Made by a program: the position numbers and the translations under genes. 64,000 bases of DNA from TMED27 sp041397865. GTDB taxonomy: Bacteria; Pseudomonadota; Alphaproteobacteria; Micavibrionales; Micavibrionaceae. The DNA is taken from NCBI GenBank assembly GCA_041397865.1, contig JAWKVT010000001.1:1302001-1366000 (forward strand). The letters run 5' to 3'. Below the pieces are notes generated by a model that saw nothing but the letters and a program-made list of their open reading frames with translations, was not told the origin of the DNA and did not search any database. Positions 16,832-26,210 of the stretch are shown one piece after another. How positions within the stretch are numbered: the stretch's first letter is position 1; each line of letters opens with the position of its first letter.

Positions 16832-18283
16832 ATGAGTTCACTCTCGATCTTTGTTGTTTTATACATGACAATCTCAGTCGGCATCGGGATATACGCCGCG
16901 CGCCGCGTCCATAACTCCACCGATTACATCCTTGCAGGCCGCTCTTTACCGATATACATCACAATTGCAACCGTATTTGCGACATGGTTCGGCTCCGAAG
17001 CCGTTCTGGGCATGCCCGCCACCTTTATGGAAGAAGGTCTGGGCGGCATCGTCGCCGACCCCTTCGGCGCCGGAATCTGCTTGATCTTTGTCGGCGTGTT
17101 CTTTGCCGCGCGCCTCTACAGAATGAAACTTCTAACCATCGGCGACTTCTACCGCCAACGTTTCGGCCCCACGGTTGAAACTCTGGTTTCCATCGCCATT
17201 TGTATCAGCTATCTCGGCTGGGTTTCCGCCCAGATCGTAGCTTTGGGCCTGACCATCAACCTTATCTCGGCAGACGCGGTTTCTCTTGAAATCGGTATGG
17301 TGATCGGGTTAAGCGTCGTCATGTTCTACACCATTTTCGGAGGCATGTGGTCGATCGCCATCATGGACTTCCTGCAAATGATGCTGATCCTGTGCGGCCT
17401 GTGCGCGGTCGCATACCTTATCTCCGCGCGGCTGGACGGCGGCTTTATGGAAGTCATCGACCATGCCTCGGCCAATAATAAATTCGAATTCTGGCCGGAT
17501 CTGGATATCATCTCAATTCTGGCTTTCCTCGGCGCTTTTGTAACTCTGGCCCTTGGCTCCATCCCCCAGCAAGACGTCTTCCAGCGCGTCATGTCGGCCA
17601 AAAATGAAAAAGTCGCCGTACGCGGAACCGTCATCGGCGGCAGTTTCTACATCCTCTTTTGCTTCGTGCCGATTTTCATTGCTTACGGCGCAACTCTGCT
17701 CGACCCAAGTCTGATTGATATACACATGGGCGAAGATGGCGACCCGCAAAAAATCCTGCCCTCTTTCATATTAAACGACGTTCCCCTGCCCATTCAGATC
17801 GTTTTCTTCGGCGCGCTCCTTTCCGCCATCATGTCAACGGCATCGGGAACATTACTGGCACCTTCGGCGATCCTCGCCGAAAACATCTTCAAAAACATGT
17901 TTAACCTCAACGACAAACAATTGCTTATAGCCCTGCGGCTTTGTGTACTCTCTTTCAGCTTCATTGTTCTGGCCTACGCCTATTTCAGCACAATGGCGGG
18001 CCTGAGCATCTTTGAAATGGTTGAAAACGCTTATCTGGTTACACTCTGCGGCGCTTTCGTGCCGCTGGCTTTTGGCGTTTACTGGAAAAAATCCACCAAT
18101 ACCGGCGCACTGGTTTCTATCGCCCTTGGCGTCTCCTCATGGGCCGTTCTTGAAGCCTACAGCGTCACCACCGGCGAAGCTCTGGTGATTCCGCCACAGC
18201 TTGTCGGCCTGTTCATGGCTATTGTCGGCATGATAGCAGGAAGCCTTTTATCAAAAGACAAAGACATAAAGCCTTCCACATAA
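16832..18283 (+). CDS. Sodium:solute symporter (SSS family)
   Basis: 483 residues with about 13 transmembrane helices. The N-terminal segment has STDYILAGRSLP and ATWFGSEAVLGMPATF; a later helix carries FFGALLSAIMSTASGTLLAPS, the conserved Na+-site motif of the LeuT-fold SSS family. The best guess for its role is Na+-driven uptake of an amino acid, polyamine or carboxylate. A good Shine-Dalgarno (AAGGAAC) precedes the ATG, and the gene is in line with the decarboxylase upstream. Substrate specificity cannot be read from the sequence. Confidence 0.87.
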   Translation: MSSLSIFVVLYMTISVGIGIYAARRVHNSTDYILAGRSLPIYITIATVFATWFGSEAVLGMPATFMEEGLGGIVADPFGAGICLIFVGVFFAARLYRMKLLTIGDFYRQRFGPTVETLVSIAICISYLGWVSAQIVALGLTINLISADAVSLEIGMVIGLSVVMFYTIFGGMWSIAIMDFLQMMLILCGLCAVAYLISARLDGGFMEVIDHASANNKFEFWPDLDIISILAFLGAFVTLALGSIPQQDVFQRVMSAKNEKVAVRGTVIGGSFYILFCFVPIFIAYGATLLDPSLIDIHMGEDGDPQKILPSFILNDVPLPIQIVFFGALLSAIMSTASGTLLAPSAILAENIFKNMFNLNDKQLLIALRLCVLSFSFIVLAYAYFSTMAGLSIFEMVENAYLVTLCGAFVPLAFGVYWKKSTNTGALVSIALGVSSWAVLEAYSVTTGEALVIPPQLVGLFMAIVGMIAGSLLSKDKDIKPST

Positions 18284-18323
18284 AGGCTTTGTCTTGCCCG
18301 AAATTTCCGCTATAACTTGAGGC

Positions 18324-18902
18324 ATGATTAAAGCCCTGACAAAACGCGAGAAAAAAAGCAAATCGGTCTACGCGCCCAACCCGGTGAATGAAGAGGTCGA
18401 AAGCCATACACTGGCCATTATCGTAGCGAACGAGCCGGGAGTCCTCGCCCGCGTCATCGGGTTCTTCACCGGACGCGGCTATAATATCGACAGCCTGACC
18501 GTGGCCGAAACCGATCATGAAGAAAACACCTCCCGCATTACAATCGTCGCGCGCGGAACCCCGTCCGTTATCGAACAGATCAAGGAGTCCCTGCGCCAAC
18601 TCGTCCCCGTTAAGCGTGTACGCGACCTGACCACCTTCGGCCCGCATATCGAGCGCGAATTAGCTCTGGTCAAAGTTGCTGGCACACAGGACAAGCGCAT
18701 TGAAGCGCTGCGTCTGGCCGATGTTTTCCGCGCAAAACCCGTTGATTCCACACTGGAATCCTTCGTATTCGAAATCACTGGCACAACCGAAAAAGTCGAT
18801 GCCTTTGTCGATCTCATGAAACCTCTGGGCCTCGTAGATGTAAGCCGTACAGGCATAGCCGCCATCTCGCGCGGCGCAACCACCCATGATGATGCGGATT
18901 AA
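18324..18902 (+). CDS. ilvH: Acetolactate synthase small (regulatory) subunit
   Basis: 192 residues with an N-terminal ACT domain (HTLAIIVANEPGVLARVIGFF, RGYNIDSLTVAETDHEENTSRITIV) and the C-terminal IlvH domain (ELALVKV, SFVFEITGTTEKVDAFVDLM). It binds valine for feedback inhibition and activates the IlvI catalytic subunit. A ~30-residue extension precedes the ACT domain. Normally it follows ilvI directly. Confidence 0.95.
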   Translation: MIKALTKREKKSKSVYAPNPVNEEVESHTLAIIVANEPGVLARVIGFFTGRGYNIDSLTVAETDHEENTSRITIVARGTPSVIEQIKESLRQLVPVKRVRDLTTFGPHIERELALVKVAGTQDKRIEALRLADVFRAKPVDSTLESFVFEITGTTEKVDAFVDLMKPLGLVDVSRTGIAAISRGATTHDDAD

Positions 18903-18905
18903 ATC

Positions 18906-19331
18906 ATGATAAAAACAACGGCCCTTTCCCTGCTCATCCTCTCAACACTGGCCCTGACAGGTTGCGTAGACAGGGCCGCCGCCGACCAGCGTTTAGTCAA
19001 AGCCTGTAAGGCCGCAATTCTGGCTTTCTCCGACGAAGGCGACAAGATCGAAGCCGTAACATCTGAAAAAATACACGACCACGCCAAACTCGGCGCAGGT
19101 TTCCGCGAGCTTGTTCTGGATGTCACCGTCACAGACGGCTTTCACCCCCGCGATGAAAGCCATTCCTGCATCTTTCAGGAAGAGTTCAGCTTTGGCCGCA
19201 TGGCCCACCGCGCCAGTATTTATCAGCTAAACTTCGCCGGGCGCATCATCGGTCAGGAAAATTACCGGATCATCGGCAGCATCGAAGACATGCAAAAACT
19301 GACAGAAGCGGTAGACAGCGCCCTGCGCTAA
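18906..19331 (+). CDS. Hypothetical lipoprotein
   Basis: 141 residues with a signal peptide and lipobox LTGC (Cys20), so it is probably anchored in the envelope. The mature part is unrecognised; it has two Cys (KACKAA, HSCIFQ) that may form a disulfide. It begins 3 bp after ilvH and is probably cotranscribed with it. Confidence 0.7.
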   Translation: MIKTTALSLLILSTLALTGCVDRAAADQRLVKACKAAILAFSDEGDKIEAVTSEKIHDHAKLGAGFRELVLDVTVTDGFHPRDESHSCIFQEEFSFGRMAHRASIYQLNFAGRIIGQENYRIIGSIEDMQKLTEAVDSALR

Positions 19332-19465
19332 TATAATGGGGGGAGGCAAGTCTGACCAGTGAATGCACTAATCTATATAGTCGCTTTGACTTCACCGGCC
19401 TGAACAAAAACGGCAACCATTTTAAAAAACAAAAATCCTTCAGTTCGTTTGCCGCATTTTTAGAA

Positions 19466-19502
19466 AGAGGGGGGTTAGCACCATTGTTTTTATTACATTT
19501 TT
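19466..19502. repeat. Intergenic repeat copy 2 (G-run followed by CCATTG-T-rich block)
   Basis: The second copy of the element at 2531-2566. The 22-bp core at 19481-19502 is identical and is preceded by a GGGGGG run. It lies in the 281-bp region between convergent genes (19332-19612), which otherwise holds no gene. Confidence 0.5.
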
Positions 19503-19612
19503 CTTTAGTTTGTTTCAAAGCCTGTTTTTTTACTCATGTCCTTTCCGTAAGTTAAAAAACATTATAGGATATTATTCCCAATACAGCAAGCTGATTTCGA
19601 AGCAAAATCACA

Positions 19613-20101
19613 TCACAATGCTTTTTTCATCAAAAACCAGCCATCCGCATTTAACCCCATCGTATCGCGCACCCGGTCAATAACCGCCCAGCCCAAACGT
19701 TCATAAAATTTAGGAATAGCCGTTTGCAAATGACACTCGCGGTAGCCATACACTTCCGCCGCCTGTCTTTCGATATCGGCTATCAAATTATAAGAAATTT
19801 TCCGGCCTCTAAATAACGGATGCACATAAACACTGCCCAGCCACGGCGATAAATCCGGACGATCAGGATGCTCGACCCGTTTTAAACACGCCATACCCAA
19901 AGGCTTTGCGCCGTTTACCGCAATCCGGCACTCCAGCAAATCACTATCCGGCCCGGCGCTGTTTAGATAAGTCAGAACTTTTTGAAAACAACTCTCCGCG
20001 CGCTGACACCCCCATTCGCCATACACCCACGCCGCACAGGTTTCAGCAAATTCCGGACGCTCACGAAGATTCAAAGTTTCGAAATTCAAAACACTCCCCA
20101 A
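19613..20101 (-). CDS. GNAT family N-acetyltransferase
   Basis: 162 residues with the acetyl-CoA fold: central strand PLGMACLKRV, WLGSVYVHPLFRGRKISYNLI (the R/Q-x-x-G-x-G/A loop, here RGRKIS) and the late motif ATAIPKFYERLGWAVIDRV-like helix-strand (LQTAIPKFYERLGW). The acceptor is unknown; it could be a small molecule or protein amine. Confidence 0.8.
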   Translation of the reverse strand: MGSVLNFETLNLRERPEFAETCAAWVYGEWGCQRAESCFQKVLTYLNSAGPDSDLLECRIAVNGAKPLGMACLKRVEHPDRPDLSPWLGSVYVHPLFRGRKISYNLIADIERQAAEVYGYRECHLQTAIPKFYERLGWAVIDRVRDTMGLNADGWFLMKKAL

Positions 20102-20108
20102 CTACGCT

Positions 20109-20570
20109 TCATAAAAGCAAAAGAGACTGAGCCATAAAAACAAGCAATAAAGATAAGGCGATAAGAAAAAACAATGACGCGAAGAATGCTGAAGAATAAA
20201 CAACGGTACCACTCCAATGACTACGGTTTAGATACAAATTATACGAATCATCCTTCATTTTCTTTAAAGACCCTTCAAACATAATGTCTTTAAAAATAGC
20301 ACTAAAGAAAGTCATGACAGCAACAGCTCCCAATGACGCAACGAAGAACCCCCAGGATACGAACAAAAGACATAAACTGTTTAAACCTCTATCATTTTCC
20401 TTAATTGGGGTGTTGATATAATTCAAAAAAAGCAAAGACACTACAATCGATGCAAGCGATATATATGCCACGTTTCTAGCAAACATCTTTTCAATATCTA
20501 AAACTCTTTCCAGATATAAAATATTAAGTTTGGCGTAATGTTCATAAAACTTTGAATTATTTTCAGGCAT
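20109..20570 (-). CDS. Hypothetical membrane protein
   Basis: 153 residues with four hydrophobic helices (ISLASIVVSLLFLNYI, SLCLLFVSWGFFVASLGAV, a weaker third, and ASLFFLIALSLLLVFMAQS). The N-terminal ~30 residues are charged and helical. It is unrecognised. AT-rich codon use contrasts with gyrB next to it, suggesting recent arrival. Confidence 0.6.
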   Translation of the reverse strand: MPENNSKFYEHYAKLNILYLERVLDIEKMFARNVAYISLASIVVSLLFLNYINTPIKENDRGLNSLCLLFVSWGFFVASLGAVAVMTFFSAIFKDIMFEGSLKKMKDDSYNLYLNRSHWSGTVVYSSAFFASLFFLIALSLLLVFMAQSLLLL

Positions 20571-20790
20571 TTAAAAACTCCGCGTCCTTCCGCCCCCCTC
20601 TGCGGTTTAAAAAATAAGATCCCTCAACTTCGCTCGGGATGACGTTGGCCGCGTTGCGGAGGTGACATCAAAATACTGCACATAAAACCAAAAGCAAACA
20701 GCTTTGTGATTTGGCTAGGCAAGCAAGCCGACGCGTATACTTATACGCGAGGTGAAGCTTAACAACGCCAAAGTGCAAAGATGGCCGCTT
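20571..20790. other. Intergenic region after gyrB with two hairpins
   Basis: It contains ATCCC...GGGAT around AACTTCGCTC (20619-20640), a sequence type commonly seen dispersed in proteobacterial intergenic regions, and GCGTATA-CT-TATACGC (about 20733-20748), which may terminate gyrB. No gene is seen. Confidence 0.4.
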
Positions 20791-23271
20791 TTAAGCGTCC
20801 ACTTCGGCCTTGAGCGCGTTATCCTGAATAAACTCGCGCCTTGGCTCCACGACATCACCCATAAGGGTGGAGAAAATCTCATCCGCCTTGATCGCATCGG
20901 CCACATTGACCTGAAGCAACGTACGCACATTGGGGTCAAGCGTGGTTTCCCAGAGCTGCTCCGGGTTCATCTCCCCCAGACCTTTATAACGTGAAATCGC
21001 CAGCCCTTTGCGCCCTGCGGCCATCACCGTGTCATACAGCGCCGCCGGACCGTTCACCTTCGCCAGTTCCTTTTCGCCTTGCATGATCTCAACAGGCTTG
21101 TCAAACACCTCCGCCAGCCATGCCGCCGCGCCGTTCAGCCGCACCGCATCGGCGCTGCGCACACGCTCCGGCGCGATAGAAACGCTTTGCGTCACCCCGC
21201 GCTGCGTACGCTCAAACACATAGCCTTTATCAAGGGAATAGCGCCCCTCCCAGCTCTTCGCATTTTTCATCGCCCGCGCATTGAGCCGCTCCGCCACAAT
21301 TTTTGCATAAGCCGCGCCCGCTTTTTCATCGCCCTGCACTTTTTCGTCAAATGCTCCAGCAATCGCCGCCTGTTCGATCACCCGGCGGTTCCCCGCACGC
21401 TGCGTCAGCGCGTTAATCGAATTACGCAGCTTCCGCGATTGGATCAGCATATCACGCAAATCATTACCGCTGCGAACCTGACCGGAGCCGTCCTTGACGA
21501 TCAAATCGCCCAGCGCCGCATTAATTAAATAATCATCAAGCTCCCGCTCGTCTTTTAAATAGACCTCCGCCGCATTCCCGCGCTTGACCTTAAACAGCGG
21601 CGGCTGTGCGATATAAAGATAGCCCTTTTCAATCACCGTAGGCATGTAACGGAAAAAGAACGTCAGCAAAAGCGTACGGATATGCGACCCGTCCACATCC
21701 GCATCGGTCATGATAATGATTTTGTGATAGCGCGCTTTTTCAATATCAAACTCATCGCCAATCGAGGTGCCCAGCGCCGTAATGAGCGTGCCGATCTGCT
21801 CAGACCCCAGCATCTTGTCAAACCGCGCCCGCTCTGTGTTCAGGATTTTCCCGCGCAAAGGCAAAATCGCCTGATTATGACGCGCCCGCGCCTGTTTGGC
21901 CGATCCGCCCGCCGAGTCTCCCTCAACGATAAAAATCTCGGAAACGCTCGGGTCTTTCGATTGGCAATCCGCGAGCTTCCCCGGCAGGTTGGAAACATCC
22001 ATCACGCCCTTGCGCCGCGTCATCTCGCGAGCTTTACGCGCCGCCTCGCGCGCCATAGCGGCTTCAGCGATTTTCCCGACGATAATCTTCCCTTCCGCCG
22101 GGTTTTCCTCCAGCCATTCGGACAATTTCTCCCCAATCGCGCTTTCCACCACCGGACGCACTTCGGAACTCACCAGCTTGTCTTTCGTCTGCGAAGAAAA
22201 TTTCGGGTCCGGAACCTTCACCGAAAGCACACAAGTCATTCCCTCGCGCATATCCTCACCGGTCAGCTTGATTTTGTCTTTTTTCATCAAGCCTTTTTCC
22301 TCGGCATATTTGCCAACGACCCGCGTCAAGGCCCCGCGAAAACCCGCCAAGTGCGTGCCGCCGTCGCGCTGCGGGATATTGTTGGTAAAACACAGCATCG
22401 TTTCGTGATACGCATCCGTCCACTCAATCGCCGCCTCAACGGTAACACCCGCATCTTCGTCATGCGTGGAAATCGAAATCGGTTTTTCCAGCATCGACTT
22501 TTTGCTCCGGTCGAGATACTCGACAAAGCTTTCAATTCCGCCTTCATAATGCAAATGGCTGACAAGTTTGTCCTCTTCGTTCTCCGGGCGGTTATCCGAA
22601 AGGTAAATATTCACCCCGGAATTCAGGAAGGCCAGCTCCCGCAGGCGGTTTTCCAAAATTTTAAAATCAAACTCCGTCATCGTGAACGTCTCGGGCGAAG
22701 GTAAAAATGTCACCTGCGTTCCCGTACGCTCTCCAACGTCCATATCGCGAATAGGCTTAAGATCCTCGCCCGCCTCGCCCATTTTAAAGCGCATATGCCA
22801 CTCTTTGCCCTCGCGCCTGATATTCAGATCCAGATATTCGGACAAAGCGTTCACCACGGACACGCCAACGCCGTGCAAACCGCCGGACACCTTATAGGAA
22901 TTGGAATCGAACTTCCCCCCTGCGTGAAGCTGGGTCATAATCACATTGGCCGCCGAAACCCCCTCTTCCTTATGCTCATCCACCGGGATGCCGCGCCCGT
23001 TATCCTTAACCGTGCAGGATCCGTCTTCATTCAAAATCACGTCAATCCGGTCGCAATACCCCGCCAGACTCTCGTCAATCGCGTTATCGACCACCTCATA
23101 GACCATATGGTGCAAGCCCGTCCCGTCATCGGTATCGCCGATATACATACCCGGACGCTTGCGCACAGCCTCCAGCCCCCGCAAAACCTTAATGGAATCC
23201 GCGCCGTATTCGTCGTTATCGCCACCACTCTTGCGCCCTTGAGCGCTCAAATTCTCTGCCGCTTCACTCAT
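20791..23271 (-). CDS. gyrB: DNA gyrase subunit B
   Basis: 826 residues. It has an N-terminal GHKL ATPase (VRKRPGMYIGDTDDGTGL, DNGRGIPVD, GLHGVGVSVVNALS), a transducer domain, a TOPRIM domain (IVEGDSAGGSAKQAR, MTDADVDGSHIRTLLLTFF) and the C-terminal tail (ISRYKGLGEMNPEQLWETT). It introduces negative supercoils with GyrA. The quinolone-pocket region looks ordinary. The N-terminal ~20 residues are a low-complexity extension. The gene stands alone. Confidence 0.97.
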   Translation of the reverse strand: MSEAAENLSAQGRKSGGDNDEYGADSIKVLRGLEAVRKRPGMYIGDTDDGTGLHHMVYEVVDNAIDESLAGYCDRIDVILNEDGSCTVKDNGRGIPVDEHKEEGVSAANVIMTQLHAGGKFDSNSYKVSGGLHGVGVSVVNALSEYLDLNIRREGKEWHMRFKMGEAGEDLKPIRDMDVGERTGTQVTFLPSPETFTMTEFDFKILENRLRELAFLNSGVNIYLSDNRPENEEDKLVSHLHYEGGIESFVEYLDRSKKSMLEKPISISTHDEDAGVTVEAAIEWTDAYHETMLCFTNNIPQRDGGTHLAGFRGALTRVVGKYAEEKGLMKKDKIKLTGEDMREGMTCVLSVKVPDPKFSSQTKDKLVSSEVRPVVESAIGEKLSEWLEENPAEGKIIVGKIAEAAMAREAARKAREMTRRKGVMDVSNLPGKLADCQSKDPSVSEIFIVEGDSAGGSAKQARARHNQAILPLRGKILNTERARFDKMLGSEQIGTLITALGTSIGDEFDIEKARYHKIIIMTDADVDGSHIRTLLLTFFFRYMPTVIEKGYLYIAQPPLFKVKRGNAAEVYLKDERELDDYLINAALGDLIVKDGSGQVRSGNDLRDMLIQSRKLRNSINALTQRAGNRRVIEQAAIAGAFDEKVQGDEKAGAAYAKIVAERLNARAMKNAKSWEGRYSLDKGYVFERTQRGVTQSVSIAPERVRSADAVRLNGAAAWLAEVFDKPVEIMQGEKELAKVNGPAALYDTVMAAGRKGLAISRYKGLGEMNPEQLWETTLDPNVRTLLQVNVADAIKADEIFSTLMGDVVEPRREFIQDNALKAEVDA

Positions 23272-23410
23272 AAATTATTAAGCCCTTGTTATAACTATGT
23301 TTTTTTAGATGAAGATTCGCTAAAATCAACCCGATATTTATAGCAGGAACAAAGACCAAAACCAAACGCAAAAGCGCAGTTTTTCAGGGGTTTTTAAGGA
23401 CAAGCTAAAA

Positions 23411-24313
23411 TCATAAAAGTTGTGAAAAGACCACCAGCAGCATCGCAAAAAACACGACTCCAAGCCCGGACAAAATATCAGCCCTTTCACGCCGCCCCAG
23501 CGTCTTATAAACCAGCAAAACCCAAAATGGCGCCGTCAAACCAATGACTGTAACATAAGCCGGGTTTTCAACGGCTGAAATCGCATAATATTTCGCCGGT
23601 GTATGAACAAGCCAGGGCACGGCTAATGCCAGCCCAGCCACAAAGGCAGAACGGGAAAACAACCGTGTTTCCTGCCCCAAATCTTTTAATTTTGAACGTA
23701 AAGGCCTCACACCGAGGAGCAAACCGTAAGCTCCAAGGCTAAAAATGCTTTGCATAAAAACATACCACGCAACACCATTATGATACCCGGAATGGTCCAT
23801 CGCAAGCTTGCCACAAATCACAGTTAAAGCACCAACAACCGTTGCCGGAGCAAATCGCCGGAGCGCTGGCCAACTCACCGGACAATGCCGCAAACGCATG
23901 CTGAAATACACACTACCCAGCAAAGCAAACACTATACAGATGCCCCGCACAGGGCTTTGTATATATTCTGCGATAAGAGCAGGCGCAAAAACCAGCCACA
24001 ACACAAATGTCACCGCAACCGCCAACGGCTCAATCCGGGTTACAACCCCGGCCCCGCCGTGTTCTGCGGCCAGTCCAAGATAATAAATATCCCAGTAAGC
24101 CGCTCCTAAAGCGGCGATAAAGACAAACACAAAAAACAGCGGATCACCCGGTGGCACCAGAAAGATCGCAAAAGGAACCAGCGCAACAACAACAGCCAAA
24201 CGCATCCAGAACAACAAGGGCAATGATTGCGTTTTAAAATATTCCCCGACCAGCGGCACAACTGCTTGCGCCAAAGCCGCAATCAATGCAAATATAACCC
24301 AAGACAACGCCAT
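23411..24313 (-). CDS. EamA/DMT-family transporter
   Basis: 300 residues with ten hydrophobic helices arranged as two five-helix repeats, as in the drug/metabolite transporter superfamily. The sequence is more divergent from the two EamA proteins at 28581 and 29458 than those are from each other. Its divergent neighbour is the hisC-like gene. The transported compound is unknown. Confidence 0.75.
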   Translation of the reverse strand: MALSWVIFALIAALAQAVVPLVGEYFKTQSLPLLFWMRLAVVVALVPFAIFLVPPGDPLFFVFVFIAALGAAYWDIYYLGLAAEHGGAGVVTRIEPLAVAVTFVLWLVFAPALIAEYIQSPVRGICIVFALLGSVYFSMRLRHCPVSWPALRRFAPATVVGALTVICGKLAMDHSGYHNGVAWYVFMQSIFSLGAYGLLLGVRPLRSKLKDLGQETRLFSRSAFVAGLALAVPWLVHTPAKYYAISAVENPAYVTVIGLTAPFWVLLVYKTLGRRERADILSGLGVVFFAMLLVVFSQLL

Positions 24314-24335
24314 AGGATTTTATTACCACACCCCC

Positions 24336-25427
24336 ATGAACAGCGCATTAAAAAATCTTCTCCGCCCGCATTACATCGACCTGCAAGGCTATGTTTCCGC
24401 CGGAATGGAAGTTGAAAAATCTGAATCCCTGATTTTCCTCAACGCCAATGAAAACCCGTATGAATTGCCGGGGCTGGAGACATTTAACCGCTATCCGGAA
24501 CCGCAGCCCAAAGCTCTGGCCGCCGCCTATGCAAACGCTTACGGCGTGAATGCCGATCAAATCGTCATGACCCGCGGCGCCGATGAGGCCATCGTTATCC
24601 TCACCAAACTCTTTTGCGAACCCCGCAAAGACACCATTCTCATATGCCCACCGACATTCGGCATGTATGGAGTCAATGCCAATGCAATGCCTGCCGATAT
24701 CCTCAAAATCCCGCTTAAAAAAGAAAACGGCACGTTTACCCTCGACAAAACCGCTATCATCAAGGCTGCCTATAATCGGCAAAACAATCTGAAACTGGTC
24801 TATATCTGCTCCCCCAACAATCCGACCGGCACATCTTTTCCTCACACAGACATCGCCGAAATCTGCACCGAGACCGAAGGCCAGGCGGTTGTTATTCTCG
24901 ACGAAACCTACGCCGAGTTTTCCGCCCAAGGCTCCATGGCGCCGCGCCTGAACGATCATCCGAACCTCATCATCCTGCGCACGCTCTCAAAGTCTTATGC
25001 CATGGCCGGTATGCGCATGGGCTGCTTTATCTCTGGCGACACAGATTTTATCGCACTGGTTAAATCCAAGGCGCTCGACGCCTACCCCCTGCCCCGCGCC
25101 TCAGTCGAAGCTGCGACGCATGTCCTATCTCCGGAAATAAGCGCGACAGCAAAAGAAAACATTCGTAAGCTTTTGGATGAACGGGAGCGAATAAAAACCG
25201 CATTGGAAAAATCAGACAAAATCACACATGTTTACCCCAGCGATGCCAACTTCCTGCTAGTAGAGATGAACAACGCATCCGATTTCATAAAATTCGCCGC
25301 CGAAAATAACGTCATCCTGCGCGATTTCTCCACCAAACCCGGCACAGAAAACTGCATCCGTATATCCATCGGCACACCCGAGCAAAATGATTTGGTACTT
25401 AAATTGTTAAACGGATTCAAGCCATGA
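24336..25427 (+). CDS. hisC: Histidinol-phosphate aminotransferase family protein
   Basis: 363-residue PLP aminotransferase, fold type I. Key features are ENPYELPG at the N-terminus, TRGADEAI, YICSPNNPTGT (PLP-ring Asn), LDETYAEF, and the PLP Lys in LRTLSKSYAMAGMRMG. The C-terminal Arg is in NCIRISIG. HisC transfers an amino group to imidazole-acetol phosphate in histidine synthesis; related enzymes use aromatic amino acids. No other his genes are nearby, so the symbol is by family. It overlaps the next gene by 4 bp (ATGA). Confidence 0.82.
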   Translation: MNSALKNLLRPHYIDLQGYVSAGMEVEKSESLIFLNANENPYELPGLETFNRYPEPQPKALAAAYANAYGVNADQIVMTRGADEAIVILTKLFCEPRKDTILICPPTFGMYGVNANAMPADILKIPLKKENGTFTLDKTAIIKAAYNRQNNLKLVYICSPNNPTGTSFPHTDIAEICTETEGQAVVILDETYAEFSAQGSMAPRLNDHPNLIILRTLSKSYAMAGMRMGCFISGDTDFIALVKSKALDAYPLPRASVEAATHVLSPEISATAKENIRKLLDERERIKTALEKSDKITHVYPSDANFLLVEMNNASDFIKFAAENNVILRDFSTKPGTENCIRISIGTPEQNDLVLKLLNGFKP

Positions 25428-25996
25428 AAAACACAATCATTTACCTCCTCGGCTTCCCCGGCACCGGTAAATACACCATTGCAAAAGAAATCTGCAAGCA
25501 AGCCGATGTAAGACTGGTTGACAACCACCTTATCAACAATCCGGTTTTCGCAGTGATCGGAGATAAAGGAAAAACATTGCTACCTCCAGCAGTTTGGGAC
25601 CAAACCGCAAAAATCAGGGCTGTCGTGCTGAACACGATGAAAACGCTCTCTCCTCCCGATTATAGCTTTGTCTTCACAAACGCTTTGATCGCAAACGACC
25701 CGGTCGATCAGGAAATTTACGAAGCTATAGAAAATACGGCGATTGCACGAAAAGCCACCTTCGTGCCGGTTCGCTTGACCTGTGAGATTGAAGAAAACAT
25801 GCAACGTATCACCCACCCGGACCGCAAGCTGCACATGAAAACCCTGCGCCCCGAAACCGCGCGCAAATTCAGGGAACACCACGAAATCATGCAGACAAAC
25901 CACCCCAACGAACTCACGCTGGATGTGACAAACCTGCAACCACAAAGCGCTACGCAAATAATTTTAAACCACACGAAGAACTGTCAAAAAACGTAA
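25424..25996 (+). CDS. P-loop kinase-like protein
   Basis: 190 residues with Walker A GFPGTGKYT near the N-terminus, a lid-like basic segment (RITHPDRKLHMKTLRP) and no second obvious domain. The size and layout resemble shikimate/gluconate/adenylate-kinase-like small-molecule kinases. The start overlaps the hisC-like stop, so the two genes are cotranslated. The substrate is unknown. Confidence 0.68.
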   Translation: MKNTIIYLLGFPGTGKYTIAKEICKQADVRLVDNHLINNPVFAVIGDKGKTLLPPAVWDQTAKIRAVVLNTMKTLSPPDYSFVFTNALIANDPVDQEIYEAIENTAIARKATFVPVRLTCEIEENMQRITHPDRKLHMKTLRPETARKFREHHEIMQTNHPNELTLDVTNLQPQSATQIILNHTKNCQKT

Positions 25997-26165
25997 ATTC
26001 CTCTAAAAATTTCAAATTTGGCAAAGAAGCATCCGCATTATTCTCACGTAAAATTTCCCTGAAAATAAAAGAAACCAACCAGCAGCCCGCCCAGCTTATA
26101 GAAATGCCCAGCCCATAAAACCTTGTATGGCAAGATTTTAGTTGAAACGGTGGAGAAGAAAACGG

Positions 26166-26192
26166 CTTAAGATTAAATTTAACCGTAATCAT
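26166..26192 (-). repeat. 27-bp repeat copy downstream of the four-HTH gene
   Basis: This is an exact copy of the first 27 bp of the gene at 26211-27212 (ATG included, encoding MITVKFNLK), placed 18 bp beyond that gene's stop in the same orientation. An open frame continues from this ATG to 25950 (80 codons), but its protein looks random and overlaps the kinase gene. Confidence 0.85.
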
Positions 26193-26210
26193 ACCTGTAA
26201 CTGGAGTGTC

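Noticed and set aside
21682..22704. 340-codon open frame antisense to gyrB
   Set aside because: It lies wholly inside gyrB, with no recognisable domain and a composition typical of an antisense shadow.
25950..26192. 80-codon frame starting with MITVKFNLK, like the four-HTH gene
   Set aside because: Only the 27-bp repeat is shared; the rest is unrelated and overlaps the kinase gene, so I treat it as a repeat, not a gene.
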